Assembly (NCBI GenBank): GCA_023251455.1
Contig: JAHEYT010000030.1
Location: 62,001 to 126,000 of the forward strand
Direction: 5' to 3'
Origin: Bacteroidota bacterium
Lineage (GTDB): Bacteria; Bacteroidota; Bacteroidia; Bacteroidales; Prolixibacteraceae
DNA: 64,000 bases
The notes under the pieces were generated by a model, which was not told the origin of the DNA, searched no databases, and saw only the letters and a list, made by a program, of their open reading frames with translations. Each line of letters opens with the position of its first letter. The first letter of the stretch is position 1. The position numbers were made by a program, and so were the translations under genes. Of this stretch, positions 36,328-44,370 are shown piece after piece.

Positions 36328-37830
36328 CTAATATAATTGTGTATGGCAGCTTGAACAAAGCTCAGTCTTCCAGGCCTCATCGATATCAACTGGATGCTTA
36401 AATTCTAGAGGTTCAAATGCTTTGGAATATTCCAAGCTATCGGGAGTCCCTTGAGCTAGAATATTATGACATAAATTGCAATCTCTCGAAATCACTTTTC
36501 CCGACTGGCTGGCATGTCTATCATTGTGACATCTGAAACAACCATCGTATTCCATGTGTCCGATGTTGTTTGGATAGGATTTCCAGCTGGCTTTCATATA
36601 AGGGAAAATATTTTTGGCATAACCATTTTGTATTTCAACTATGGCAGTTGCAATATCCGCTTTTTTACTTGTTGCCAAATCAGGATAATTTGAACTGTAA
36701 AAAGCAGAAACTTTCTCGGAGATGGATAAAAAAGCACTGTCTTTGGTGGAATATTCAGGATACAAAACTTCCATGGCAACTTTTTTGATACCTGGCAGTG
36801 TTTTCGAAATTTTTCCTGAACTGATCATCTTATCAACAAAATTCTGAGGTGTATTGTAGTTGTGCGATGGACGGTTGTGGCAATCAAGACAATCCATAAC
36901 ACGGATTTCGAGTGAATCGAGTTTTGCCTGACTGACCTGATTTTCGCTGTCGGTATAAACTTCACTTTCGCCGGTTTTCAAATTGGTGTATTTAACCCAG
37001 GGAATCACCTGCCGGTTTTTTGTAGTGGTTTTGTATTCAATCCTGACATCCGGATTGATATGCTGGTGGATTCCTTTTTCCAATCCTGCAGCAGTCATCT
37101 TCGAACTGGTTTTCATTTGCAGGTGAATAATTTGCTCTGTATTTGAATCGTCAGCCAGGAACGATTCCTCCACTTTTATTTTCCGGTCATAGAATTTTTC
37201 GGGCCAATGACATTTTTCACAGGTTTCCCTTGCCGGGCGAAGGTTTTCAATTGGTGTTGGAATTGGTGTTGGATATTTATGAGCAATGACTGAATAAACC
37301 TGATACATACCTGATAATTTACTCTTTACGTACCAACCTGCGCCTGCTCCAACATGACATTCGACACAAGCAACACGCTCATGTGATGATCCCTGGTAAG
37401 TCGTATATTCAGGCTCCATAACCTGATGACAAAGTTTGCCGCAAAACTCAACCGATTCGGTCATGTGAAATGCTTCATAACTTCCAATTGAGGAAATTAT
37501 TACAAGGAAGATTGTACCAAAAACAAAGATTATGGAAGCATTCCTTGTAGCAATATTATTGAAATCAAGTATTGGCCAGTTTGTGGGCTTACCTGCAGCA
37601 TCAGCCAGTCTGGCACGTTTTCGGTTTAACCTCATGCCTATCGGGATCAGCAATAAGCCGCCAACCATAAAGACCGGGAGAACCATATAAATAAACAGAC
37701 CAATGTAGGAGCCTCCAAAATTAAAGAATGTACTTAATATGAGGAGTGAAAGGATTGCAGCCAGGTTAAAAACGGCCAGAACTGCCCCGATTATTGAAAC
37801 GTAATTTTTAATTGAAGAAGGAAGTTTCAT
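36328..37830 (-). CDS. NapC/NirT-type membrane-anchored heptaheme cytochrome c
   Basis: 500 residues. Three N-terminal helices (about 12-35, 42-65, 97-117) anchor it; the rest is periplasmic. Seven heme motifs: CGKLCH, which has three residues between the cysteines, then CVECH, CEKCH, CLDCH, CFRCH, CNLCH and CSSCH. The stretch CGKLCHQVMEPEYTTYQ with a following SSHERVACVECHVG is the NapC/NirT/NrfH first-heme signature, where a Met may ligate heme 1. Such proteins oxidise menaquinol and pass electrons to periplasmic or outer-membrane partners. The last three hemes extend beyond the usual four-heme NapC core. An FNR-like palindrome lies about 80 nt upstream. No terminal reductase such as NrfA is next to it, so it likely feeds the other cytochromes here. 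Confidence 0.93.
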   Translation of the reverse strand: MKLPSSIKNYVSIIGAVLAVFNLAAILSLLILSTFFNFGGSYIGLFIYMVLPVFMVGGLLLIPIGMRLNRKRARLADAAGKPTNWPILDFNNIATRNASIIFVFGTIFLVIISSIGSYEAFHMTESVEFCGKLCHQVMEPEYTTYQGSSHERVACVECHVGAGAGWYVKSKLSGMYQVYSVIAHKYPTPIPTPIENLRPARETCEKCHWPEKFYDRKIKVEESFLADDSNTEQIIHLQMKTSSKMTAAGLEKGIHQHINPDVRIEYKTTTKNRQVIPWVKYTNLKTGESEVYTDSENQVSQAKLDSLEIRVMDCLDCHNRPSHNYNTPQNFVDKMISSGKISKTLPGIKKVAMEVLYPEYSTKDSAFLSISEKVSAFYSSNYPDLATSKKADIATAIVEIQNGYAKNIFPYMKASWKSYPNNIGHMEYDGCFRCHNDRHASQSGKVISRDCNLCHNILAQGTPDSLEYSKAFEPLEFKHPVDIDEAWKTELCSSCHTQLY

Positions 37831-37904
37831 AATTTACTTTTAGCCAGTTGGACTTTGTGAATATTCTGCAAGTTGGTTAAAAGCAGGCAATATTTCAACA
37901 GGTA

Positions 37905-37918
37905 TTGACAAGTGTCAT
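37905..37918 (-). promoter_or_regulatory. FNR-type palindrome (TTGACAAGTGTCAT)
   Basis: Fits TTGAC-N4-GTCAA with one mismatch at the last base. Centre about 81 nt before the start of the heptaheme gene. Confidence 0.5.
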
Positions 37919-37925
37919 CCCAACT

Positions 37926-37990
37926 ATCTATTTACAGGCGTAACCGTAAATAGATGAACCTTATCGAAGTATTTTTTGATAAGGTTCATC
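37926..37990 (-). terminator. Two overlapping perfect hairpins after the 19-heme gene
   Basis: Hairpin A: GATGAACCTTATC (37953-37965) with GATAAGGTTCATC (37978-37990), 13 bp, 12-nt loop. Hairpin B: ATCTATTTAC (37926-37935) with GTAAATAGAT (37946-37955), 10 bp. They share GAT at 37953-37955 and cannot both form fully. Hairpin A is the likely end of the 19-heme transcript. Confidence 0.75.
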
Positions 37991-38015
37991 TCCACATTAA
38001 TCGGTGTTGTTTATT

Positions 38016-40811
38016 CTAATGAAATAGTAATGAATAAATTATAAGAAGAACCAGAACGATTCCGGTGAAAAGGAAAACATATCCAAAGAACTTCACTGTT
38101 TTCATTCGTTTTGAAGGAAACTCGTTCCTCGAAGTTACTTCCTGCAATTTTCCTGACTTTTCAAGTTCTTCAAATTCACGCGGACGGTCTTCCTTGTATT
38201 CATCCATTCGAACTTTTCCGGTAAAAATAACTGTATCCATGGGGAATGCTTCGGGGCGAAGGTGTGTATTAAAGAAATGGATCGTGAAAATAAATCCAAC
38301 AGCCAGAAGCGCTTCGTCACTGTGAATGATTTGTGCTACGTTGATCAACCATCCCGGTAAGAATTTGGTAAAGAAAACCGGGAACCAAAGCACCAAACCG
38401 GTTGAACCGATTACAACAACTCCCCAGAAAACAGCCATATAGTCGAATTTTTCCCAGTAAGTCCATCTTCCGTAAGATGGCCGAGGCCCCCTTCCTACGA
38501 ACCATTTCACAGAAGCAAGGAAATCTTTAATATCCTGACCATTAAACATCAGGGAGTTTTTACCAAAAATAAAGTCTTTCATGCTGAGCCGCTTTTCAGC
38601 TTTCATTTTGAACAAAGAATACACATGGTAAGTAAAATACCCAAAAGTTATTACTGCGGCAAAACGATGTACAATACCAGCAGCATAGGCGCCTCCAATA
38701 AGCTTCACTAAGAATTTTGCCCAATCCATGTAAGCAAACTTCAGTAACATACCAGTAAACGCCAGCGACAAGAAACTGATAATTACAAAAATGTGGGTGA
38801 TACTCTGACTCCGTGTAAATCGCCTTACGTAAATCTTTTCGCCCACTTCTTTTGCATGAACTTTCTTTTTTCTCATGGCATCAATCGACCTTGGAAGCCA
38901 TAAAAGCGTATGTATTCCGAAGAAAAGGAAAACACTGACCAATAAACCGGTCATGGCCCAGAATGTATAATACAGCCACGGGAATTTCGTTTTATTGTTG
39001 TGAGTGGCATGAGTTAAATATCCGGTAAACTTCTTACTCGCATCGGCATGACACTGCTGACAGGTTGCAACAATATTTTCAGGACCTACCATTGATTTTG
39101 GGTTTTCGATCTTATAAATATTGTGAGCTCCATGGCAATCGGAACAACGGGCAGCCTGAAGATAACCCAATTGGTATACTTTCCCGTGGTAAGTTTCCAA
39201 ATATGATTCGGCTAACTCAGAGTGGCATTTACCGCATTGTGTGGTAATCTCGCCCATAAACTTATCCTTATGTACTTCCGACATATTGTGTGCGGTATGG
39301 CAGGTAGCACAGGTTGGATATTTTATTTCACCTTTTTCTTCACGGTATGCATGATCGCTGGCTATATACTCATTGTAAATCCCCTTGTGACAGCTTCCAC
39401 AGGTAGCAGCCACATTTTTCGGATGTACCGATGAACGTGGATCGGATTCTTTTAATTCAAAATGCGAAGTATGGCAATCGGTGCAAACTGCTGCCGAAAG
39501 TAGTCCTTTCTCCGAAAGACTTCTTCCATGTACGCTTTGTGAATAATCGTGAAATGCATCTTTTTCTTTAAGATTAGTTCCTTCAACAGCTTTTCCTCCG
39601 GTTTTATGACACTCGCCACAAAGCTTCGGAATTGAAGCCCTGTAAACAGGAGAAGTCTCATCTTTCTTGTATTTCACAAGATGTGTCCCATGACAATCGG
39701 TACAATACGGAGCATTTTCCTTTTTGTTGAAATAGGCCTGACCGTGACCGCTCGCAAAATAAATATCAGATTCCTCGGCATGACAAGCTGAGCAATCCAC
39801 CTTTCCTGACGTTTCACAAGGACGTGCAAGGTGAATAGATACATCAGAGTGGCATTTTACACAGGTAATGTTCTTGTGGCTTGAAGCAGCCAAATCGCCA
39901 ACCTCAACTTTTAAAGAAACAGCCTTATTGTCAACCATTTTATGTGTGTCTGAGTTCGCGTGGCATTTCAGACAAGTATTATCAGATATAGTTGAAATCA
40001 GATTCTTTAGTTCAACTTTATGAGGTGGGTGACACGAAGTACAAGCTGGTATTGCTCCTGGTTTTGACTCCCACAGTTCTTTATTAATAACCTTTGTATG
40101 AACATCTTCTATTCGCGCATGACATTGCATACAGGTTGCAGCAATATTTTTTGGAGAAGTGCTTGATGAAACATTGGTATGTGGTAATATAAGGTGATTC
40201 CCATGACAATTATTACAAGTTGCCGATACGATCAATCCCTTTTTGTACAACCCCTGTCCATGAATACCTTCGCTGTAATTCTCCAGAATATTGTGTTCCC
40301 CAATATTGTAGGCTCTCGCTACCGGGGCGCCTTCTTTATGGCATGAACCACACAATATCGGAATATTCATCTTGTAGGTTCGGGATTTAGGATCATCCGA
40401 TTTCAGGATATCATGAGTTCCATGACATTCTTTACACGTTGGAGCATACTTCTCGTTGTTGAGAAATGCACGTCCGTGAATTCCTCTAAAATATTTGTCT
40501 TTGGCATCGGTATGGCAAGTTCCGCAATCAACCGGCTTAAGTGTTTCAGGATGTGGAAATTCTGCTACTGCCGCATCAGTGTGACATGATGCACACAAAA
40601 CACTTTTATGTACTGAATGATCAAGCGAAGTTGGCTTCATGTACAAGGAAACCTTTTTCCCAGCCCGTTCCTTCGTCAACGTAGGATCATCGTGACAAGT
40701 AAAACAATCATCGTTCGTTTGAGCCGATAATTTAGGAGCAACCTGTAGTAACAGAATTGCAAGGAAAAGTAACTTACCGGAATTTCTGAAATAAAAAAGA
40801 ATCTCTCTCAT
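38016..40811 (-). CDS. 19-heme cytochrome c fused to a cytochrome b561-like membrane domain
   Basis: 931 residues from the ATG at 40811; a TTG frame starts at 40838 but would push the signal peptide inward. The signal peptide ends in KLSAQ. The periplasmic part has 19 CXXCH motifs from CFTCH (about residue 36) to CQQCH, many followed by GTH or GAH. Hemes 2-8 and 10-16 repeat as a block: VDCGTCH against [19 protein letters not shown] against [12 protein letters not shown], and [13 protein letters not shown] against [13 protein letters not shown]. The C-terminal 320 residues hold about five helices of a FdhI/NiFe-hydrogenase-type cytochrome b ([61 protein letters not shown]). This suggests direct quinone-to-multiheme transfer in one polypeptide. 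An FNR-like palindrome lies 73 nt upstream. Confidence 0.93.
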   Translation of the reverse strand: MREILFYFRNSGKLLFLAILLLQVAPKLSAQTNDDCFTCHDDPTLTKERAGKKVSLYMKPTSLDHSVHKSVLCASCHTDAAVAEFPHPETLKPVDCGTCHTDAKDKYFRGIHGRAFLNNEKYAPTCKECHGTHDILKSDDPKSRTYKMNIPILCGSCHKEGAPVARAYNIGEHNILENYSEGIHGQGLYKKGLIVSATCNNCHGNHLILPHTNVSSSTSPKNIAATCMQCHARIEDVHTKVINKELWESKPGAIPACTSCHPPHKVELKNLISTISDNTCLKCHANSDTHKMVDNKAVSLKVEVGDLAASSHKNITCVKCHSDVSIHLARPCETSGKVDCSACHAEESDIYFASGHGQAYFNKKENAPYCTDCHGTHLVKYKKDETSPVYRASIPKLCGECHKTGGKAVEGTNLKEKDAFHDYSQSVHGRSLSEKGLLSAAVCTDCHTSHFELKESDPRSSVHPKNVAATCGSCHKGIYNEYIASDHAYREEKGEIKYPTCATCHTAHNMSEVHKDKFMGEITTQCGKCHSELAESYLETYHGKVYQLGYLQAARCSDCHGAHNIYKIENPKSMVGPENIVATCQQCHADASKKFTGYLTHATHNNKTKFPWLYYTFWAMTGLLVSVFLFFGIHTLLWLPRSIDAMRKKKVHAKEVGEKIYVRRFTRSQSITHIFVIISFLSLAFTGMLLKFAYMDWAKFLVKLIGGAYAAGIVHRFAAVITFGYFTYHVYSLFKMKAEKRLSMKDFIFGKNSLMFNGQDIKDFLASVKWFVGRGPRPSYGRWTYWEKFDYMAVFWGVVVIGSTGLVLWFPVFFTKFLPGWLINVAQIIHSDEALLAVGFIFTIHFFNTHLRPEAFPMDTVIFTGKVRMDEYKEDRPREFEELEKSGKLQEVTSRNEFPSKRMKTVKFFGYVFLFTGIVLVLLIIYSLLFH

Positions 40812-41110
40812 TTTTCTCTTCACTTTTATAATCCTCAAAAGTCCTCAAAATCCTTGCTCTATCCTATAACTAACCCAATGATATTTGTCAATTTACAGCA
40901 TCAGAGATAGGTATCATCTATTTAAAATATCAAAACCTATCAAATAGATCAATTCATTAGGATTGAAGAGCGAACTTGGCTCTTTGCCCAAAGATTAACA
41001 GAAGTCAAAAAAAGGAAAAAGTTGAACACAATCCTGTTACAGATCAGAGCTCAACCTTTTCAATGATATCCATTATTAAAATAAAGTCAACTGATATTCA
41101 TCTCTTCTTT
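40812..41110. other. Spacer between the b561-like and 19-heme genes
   Basis: 299 nt, AT-rich. Contains the FNR-like palindrome at 40878-40891 and a weak 6-bp hairpin AAGAGC/GCTCTT at 40966-40984. No coding sequence is supported. Confidence 0.5.
40878..40891 (-). promoter_or_regulatory. FNR-type palindrome (ATGATATTTGTCAA)
   Basis: Fits TTGAT-N4-GTCAA with one mismatch at the first base. Centre 73 nt upstream of the ATG of the 19-heme gene, a distance compatible with class II activation at about -41. Confidence 0.5.
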
Positions 41111-41734
41111 TTAATGAACCTGATGCCAACCATTAATAATACTTTTGAAATTTTCAAGCGGAGATTTCCCAATAGAGGCAATATATATGTGTATTACCAA
41201 AAAGATAGAAATAAAGAATCCCATAGCGGAATGAAAAATTGCAGTCACAAACACACCACTAAAAGTGTAAACTTTATCAATAATTATTTCAGGAAATAAA
41301 AGAGCCAAGCCAGTAACTATAACAACAGGAACAGCCATATACATAACTATGATGTATATATATTTCTGAAGCGGGTTAAATTTTCTTTTTGCCGACAGCG
41401 GGAACGGGGCAGGCATACCGTGAAACATTCCCCAAGCATAGTAAATCGCCTGTTTTATTGGTTTTTTCAAGAACCCTTGCGGTTTAATAAGGTAGTATTT
41501 GCCATTCGGAGTAACAATATTCCCAATGAAATAAACAAAATAGCTAAGGGTTACCACAATACCGGCAATATTATGAAGGTTTACAATCATCTTAAAGCCC
41601 ACGACTTGAGATGATTCGATACTCGACTGCATGGAGATACCAGTAATAATTAGCGCAAGTATACCCAATGCGTTAAATCCATGCCAGATTCTCAACCAGG
41701 CTGGATAAAAATATAGTTTTTCAGGAGCTGTCAT
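41111..41734 (-). CDS. Cytochrome b561-like integral membrane protein
   Basis: 207 residues, four hydrophobic helices, no heme c motif. Conserved histidines for b-type heme are in the helices: RIWHGFNALGILALIITG, NLHNIAGIVVTLSY, FHSAMGFFISIFLVIHIYIA. This is the pattern of the prokaryotic b561/thiosulfate-reductase cytochrome b subunit. Its start overlaps the end of the preceding heptaheme gene by 1 nt spacing only, so the two are one transcript and probably one complex: a quinol-oxidising b subunit delivering electrons to the heptaheme protein. Ends with a 299-nt spacer before the 19-heme gene in which no strong terminator is visible. Confidence 0.88.
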   Translation of the reverse strand: MTAPEKLYFYPAWLRIWHGFNALGILALIITGISMQSSIESSQVVGFKMIVNLHNIAGIVVTLSYFVYFIGNIVTPNGKYYLIKPQGFLKKPIKQAIYYAWGMFHGMPAPFPLSAKRKFNPLQKYIYIIVMYMAVPVVIVTGLALLFPEIIIDKVYTFSGVFVTAIFHSAMGFFISIFLVIHIYIASIGKSPLENFKSIINGWHQVH

Positions 41735-41735
41735 T

Positions 41736-42674
41736 TTATTTCTTCTTTAAAATTCTGAAAATGCTATGTATTATAATCCCACAAAGTGTGAGAAGAAAAA
41801 TTATGATACTTGCAATTTTAAGATGTGGAATTTGATGTGAACCAATAATATACGATTCATTTGCCAATACTGTATTTAGGCCGGTGCTTTCGGCCCGCTT
41901 CTGCAAATTCTGGTACTTGTATAACGAAGCTTTCAGGCGGGAGTTTGCGGAATGGCATTCAACACATTTCCGTAACGCTTTATCCTTGGGAAGAATATCG
42001 TGCGAAACCATCAAACTATCAACAACTTCGGTATGACATTCAATACAACGAACATGCTGAAAATGTAGTTCCTGATTTGGTAACCATTCATGAACCTGAA
42101 CTAATTTAGGATTTTCGTGGCCCGAGACTAATTTGTATTTTTTCATATCGTTATGGCACGAAAGACACATTTTATTGCTGTAATCAACTATTTCAAGAAC
42201 ATTACTGCTTGTTCGGGCTGTGGCCACATAAGTATGTTGACTATGACATTTGGTACATGAAAAATTATCGCCACTTATTTTGTAATGAACGCTTTTCTTA
42301 AACTCTTCATCAATCTTTTCAAATTGATAGGTTGCAAACGACTCATCACCACCATGACAATCAAGACAAGTACTTAAAGGTTCCAGTTTTAAGTTGGCCT
42401 GGTGAGGGTAAGTTCCATATTCTGAAGAATGACAATCGGTACAATCAAACTGTTTGTGTACGCCCGCTGTCATGGCCACAGTGTCAAGAATGTAATACGG
42501 ATTCATCAATCTTTTCATCTCCTTATCGGTAACCGAATTATGGAAAGAATAAGATTGACTAGAATGACATTTTAAACACGGATGATGCTCTGCATTTTGA
42601 TATGATTGAGCATTTAAATTAAGCGAAATACAATATATAAATATTGAGATTAATAGTACCAACCGATATTTCAT
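41736..42674 (-). CDS. Membrane-anchored heptaheme cytochrome c
   Basis: 312 residues. Signal peptide to about residue 22 (LNLNAQ); seven CXXCH motifs (CLKCH, CTDCH, CLDCH, CTKCH, CLSCH, CIECH, CVECH); and a C-terminal membrane helix (IASIIIFLLTLCGIIIHSIF) with a basic tail, so the heme domain is periplasmic and anchored at its C-terminus. It directly precedes the b561-like gene with one nucleotide between, which suggests a two-subunit quinol:cytochrome module. Its ATG lies inside the first copy of a 28-bp repeat, the second copy being 88 nt upstream. Confidence 0.92.
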   Translation of the reverse strand: MKYRLVLLISIFIYCISLNLNAQSYQNAEHHPCLKCHSSQSYSFHNSVTDKEMKRLMNPYYILDTVAMTAGVHKQFDCTDCHSSEYGTYPHQANLKLEPLSTCLDCHGGDESFATYQFEKIDEEFKKSVHYKISGDNFSCTKCHSQHTYVATARTSSNVLEIVDYSNKMCLSCHNDMKKYKLVSGHENPKLVQVHEWLPNQELHFQHVRCIECHTEVVDSLMVSHDILPKDKALRKCVECHSANSRLKASLYKYQNLQKRAESTGLNTVLANESYIIGSHQIPHLKIASIIIFLLTLCGIIIHSIFRILKKK

Positions 42675-42696
42675 CTGTCTATAATTTGTTTTTTAA
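42669..42696 (-). repeat. 28-bp direct repeat, copy 1, spanning the heptaheme start codon
   Basis: 26 of 28 bases match the copy at 42757-42784 (offset 88 nt), ending TATAATTTGTTTTTTAA in plus-strand reading. It includes the ATG (42672-42674) of the heptaheme gene. Confidence 0.8.
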
Positions 42697-42756
42697 TTGT
42701 CAGATGGAACTCCCAAACAATCATTTCTCTGCGTGAGAAAGATTTTCCACTGGTCG

Positions 42757-42784
42757 TTTCATCCGTTTATAATTTGTTTTTTAA
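42757..42784 (-). repeat. 28-bp direct repeat, copy 2
   Basis: Second copy of the repeat at 42669-42696. It also carries an ATG on the minus strand, but no long frame follows it, so it looks like a relic of a local duplication of the gene's 5' end. Confidence 0.8.
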
Positions 42785-42906
42785 AACATCTCGAACACTA
42801 CTGTTCCTATTTTTTCGACTTTCAAAATAACTCTTCAGTATTTCAGAAATACGAAAATACTCATTTAACAATAGGTCATTAAACTACTTCAGATTATTAT
42901 TAAAAA

Positions 42907-42941
42907 AATGGTAATATCCTCAAATAAAGAATATTACCATT
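42907..42941 (-). terminator. Terminator after the beta-barrel gene
   Basis: AATGGTAATAT (42907-42917) pairs with ATATTACCATT (42931-42941), 13-nt loop, with an A-run at 42902-42908 that gives a T-run on the minus strand. Confidence 0.8.
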
Positions 42942-42976
42942 CTATAAATTAAAAATCTAAACAAATTTCCTATAAA

Positions 42977-43897
42977 TTAAAAACCCCAAAGTCTGGTGAT
43001 AACAAATCCAATTGCAAAACCAGTTTTATCCATTTCATTTTGGTTCCACATGATATTATCCTGTGGCAATAATGAAGATGTTGAAGCCATGAAAACCTGG
43101 AAAGCATGTGTTCCGGTTGAAACTTCATAACCAAAAGCAACACTTGGTTTTGGGTGATTTGTCCACTCGCGTTGTTCCGAAATATCTTTAATCTTTAAAG
43201 GATTGTCATAATTGAAGATAATTGATCCTTGAGGCGATACTTTAATACGGCCACTGGCGTGAACACCAACTTTATCGTGATCATACAATACACCCACAGC
43301 ATTGTAATGTGTAAAACTAACAGCTGCCTGAAGTGATAACCATTCATTAAATTTGCGTGCGACCACCAATTGTGAAAAATAACTCAGGCGATCATTAAAT
43401 TTAAAGTGATAAGTTGGTCCTGAATAAGCTTCTCTTACAATACCTGACTCAAATGCACTAACTGCTCTTCCGTCAATTCCAACATTACCATATAACATTA
43501 CTGAAACTGGCATTGTATTTTTACGGGTTTGTTGCAGAACAGTCCATTTTAAATTTGCGTCGGTAGTCATATACCGTTTGGTAATTCCAGCTCCAATCTG
43601 AACGTTTTTACAAGGTACATAATTCAGGCCTATCCTGATGTTGGCAGAACCGTAAATTCCCCAAAGATTAGAATGTCCATTTTCAATGGTTCCAAATTTA
43701 TGCTGCATAACCATTTCCAGCGTTTTTTTATCTGGAATAACTACGGTTTGCGCATCAATCAGATAACCACTTTCAAAAGTAGCGCTTACCGGATAGTCCT
43801 TTTCTTTTGTCCCTGCTGCCTCAGTTGTCACATCTTGCGCAAATGATAACATTGAACTAAAAGAAAGAAGTATTATAAATATGATATTTTTTTTCAT
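42977..43897 (-). CDS. Outer-membrane beta-barrel protein (DUF5777-like)
   Basis: 306 residues with a signal peptide ending in SFAQ (about residue 21). The mature sequence alternates polar and hydrophobic residues and ends in GFVITRLWGF, a C-terminal aromatic expected for barrel insertion. It contains MVMQHKFGTIENGHSNLWGIYGSANIRIG, split here as MVMQHKFGTIENG and NLWGIYGSANIRIG, typical of the DUF5777 barrel family in Bacteroidota (family name from memory). It follows a monoheme lipoprotein gene by 24 nt and lies inside the cytochrome locus. A role as the outer-membrane barrel of an electron conduit is a hypothesis from context. Confidence 0.8.
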   Translation of the reverse strand: MKKNIIFIILLSFSSMLSFAQDVTTEAAGTKEKDYPVSATFESGYLIDAQTVVIPDKKTLEMVMQHKFGTIENGHSNLWGIYGSANIRIGLNYVPCKNVQIGAGITKRYMTTDANLKWTVLQQTRKNTMPVSVMLYGNVGIDGRAVSAFESGIVREAYSGPTYHFKFNDRLSYFSQLVVARKFNEWLSLQAAVSFTHYNAVGVLYDHDKVGVHASGRIKVSPQGSIIFNYDNPLKIKDISEQREWTNHPKPSVAFGYEVSTGTHAFQVFMASTSSLLPQDNIMWNQNEMDKTGFAIGFVITRLWGF

Positions 43898-43921
43898 TTC
43901 AGCGAATATTAAATGTTATCA

Positions 43922-44287
43922 CTAATTATTTTTAGCTCCTTCGGTTATCCATTGAAGAATTAATGCACCTTGTGTTGCAGAAAAAGTTGCACCATGAGTT
44001 CCTGAAGTTGGAATAGTATAAAGTTTACTGCTTGCAGGACTTGCTGTATTGACGTATTTAGGTACTAGCTGAGCATAGGCTACGGCCGCTCCCATCGTTG
44101 GAGCCTGAGTGCTATGGCATAAAATGCATTTATCTGTTAGAATGGGAAGAACCTGAGTTGAAAAGCTAACCGGTTCACCTCCTGGGTTTACCACTGGAAC
44201 CTCAACTGGCAATACAAAATCATATTTGCAGCCATTCAGAAACAGTGACAACAAAACTAAAATAAGGAATATGCTATGTTTTTTCAT
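43922..44287 (-). CDS. Small monoheme lipoprotein cytochrome c
   Basis: 121 residues from ATG 44287 (MKKHSIF); an ATG three codons upstream is less likely. The lipobox is FLNGC (Cys20). The mature protein has one heme motif, CILCH, in SFSTQVLPILTDKCILCHS, the arrangement seen in planctomycete-type cytochrome c domains, and ends in LILQWITEGAKNN. It is lipid-anchored, probably in the outer membrane, and is in an operon with the beta-barrel gene 24 nt downstream. A His or Met sixth ligand is not obvious. Likely an electron carrier paired with the barrel. Confidence 0.85.
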   Translation of the reverse strand: MKKHSIFLILVLLSLFLNGCKYDFVLPVEVPVVNPGGEPVSFSTQVLPILTDKCILCHSTQAPTMGAAVAYAQLVPKYVNTASPASSKLYTIPTSGTHGATFSATQGALILQWITEGAKNN

Positions 44288-44311
44288 AATATTCATTTTA
44301 AAAGTTGATAC

Positions 44312-44350
44312 AAAAAAAGGCTTCTCTTCCTAAAAAAAGAAGCCTTTTTT
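44312..44350 (-). terminator. Terminator after the collagen-like heme lipoprotein gene
   Basis: AAAAAAAGGCTTCT (44312-44325) pairs with AGAAGCCTTTTTT (44338-44350). GC-rich core with A/T arms on both sides. Confidence 0.88.
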
Positions 44351-44370
44351 ACATCTGACACCAAGATTTA

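Larger units (their letters stand above)
42675..42976. other. Spacer upstream of the heptaheme gene
   Basis: 302 nt holding the second 28-bp repeat, a terminator at 42907-42941 for the barrel gene, and AT-rich sequence in between. No perfect FNR palindrome was found. No gene supported. Confidence 0.6.

Noticed and set aside
40812-40838. TTG start at 40838 for the 19-heme cytochrome
   Set aside because: It would add nine basic residues before the signal peptide; the ATG at 40811 gives a normal signal peptide.
42757-42784. Second ATG copy as an alternative start of the heptaheme gene
   Set aside because: No open frame joins it to the heptaheme coding region, which starts cleanly with a signal peptide at 42674.
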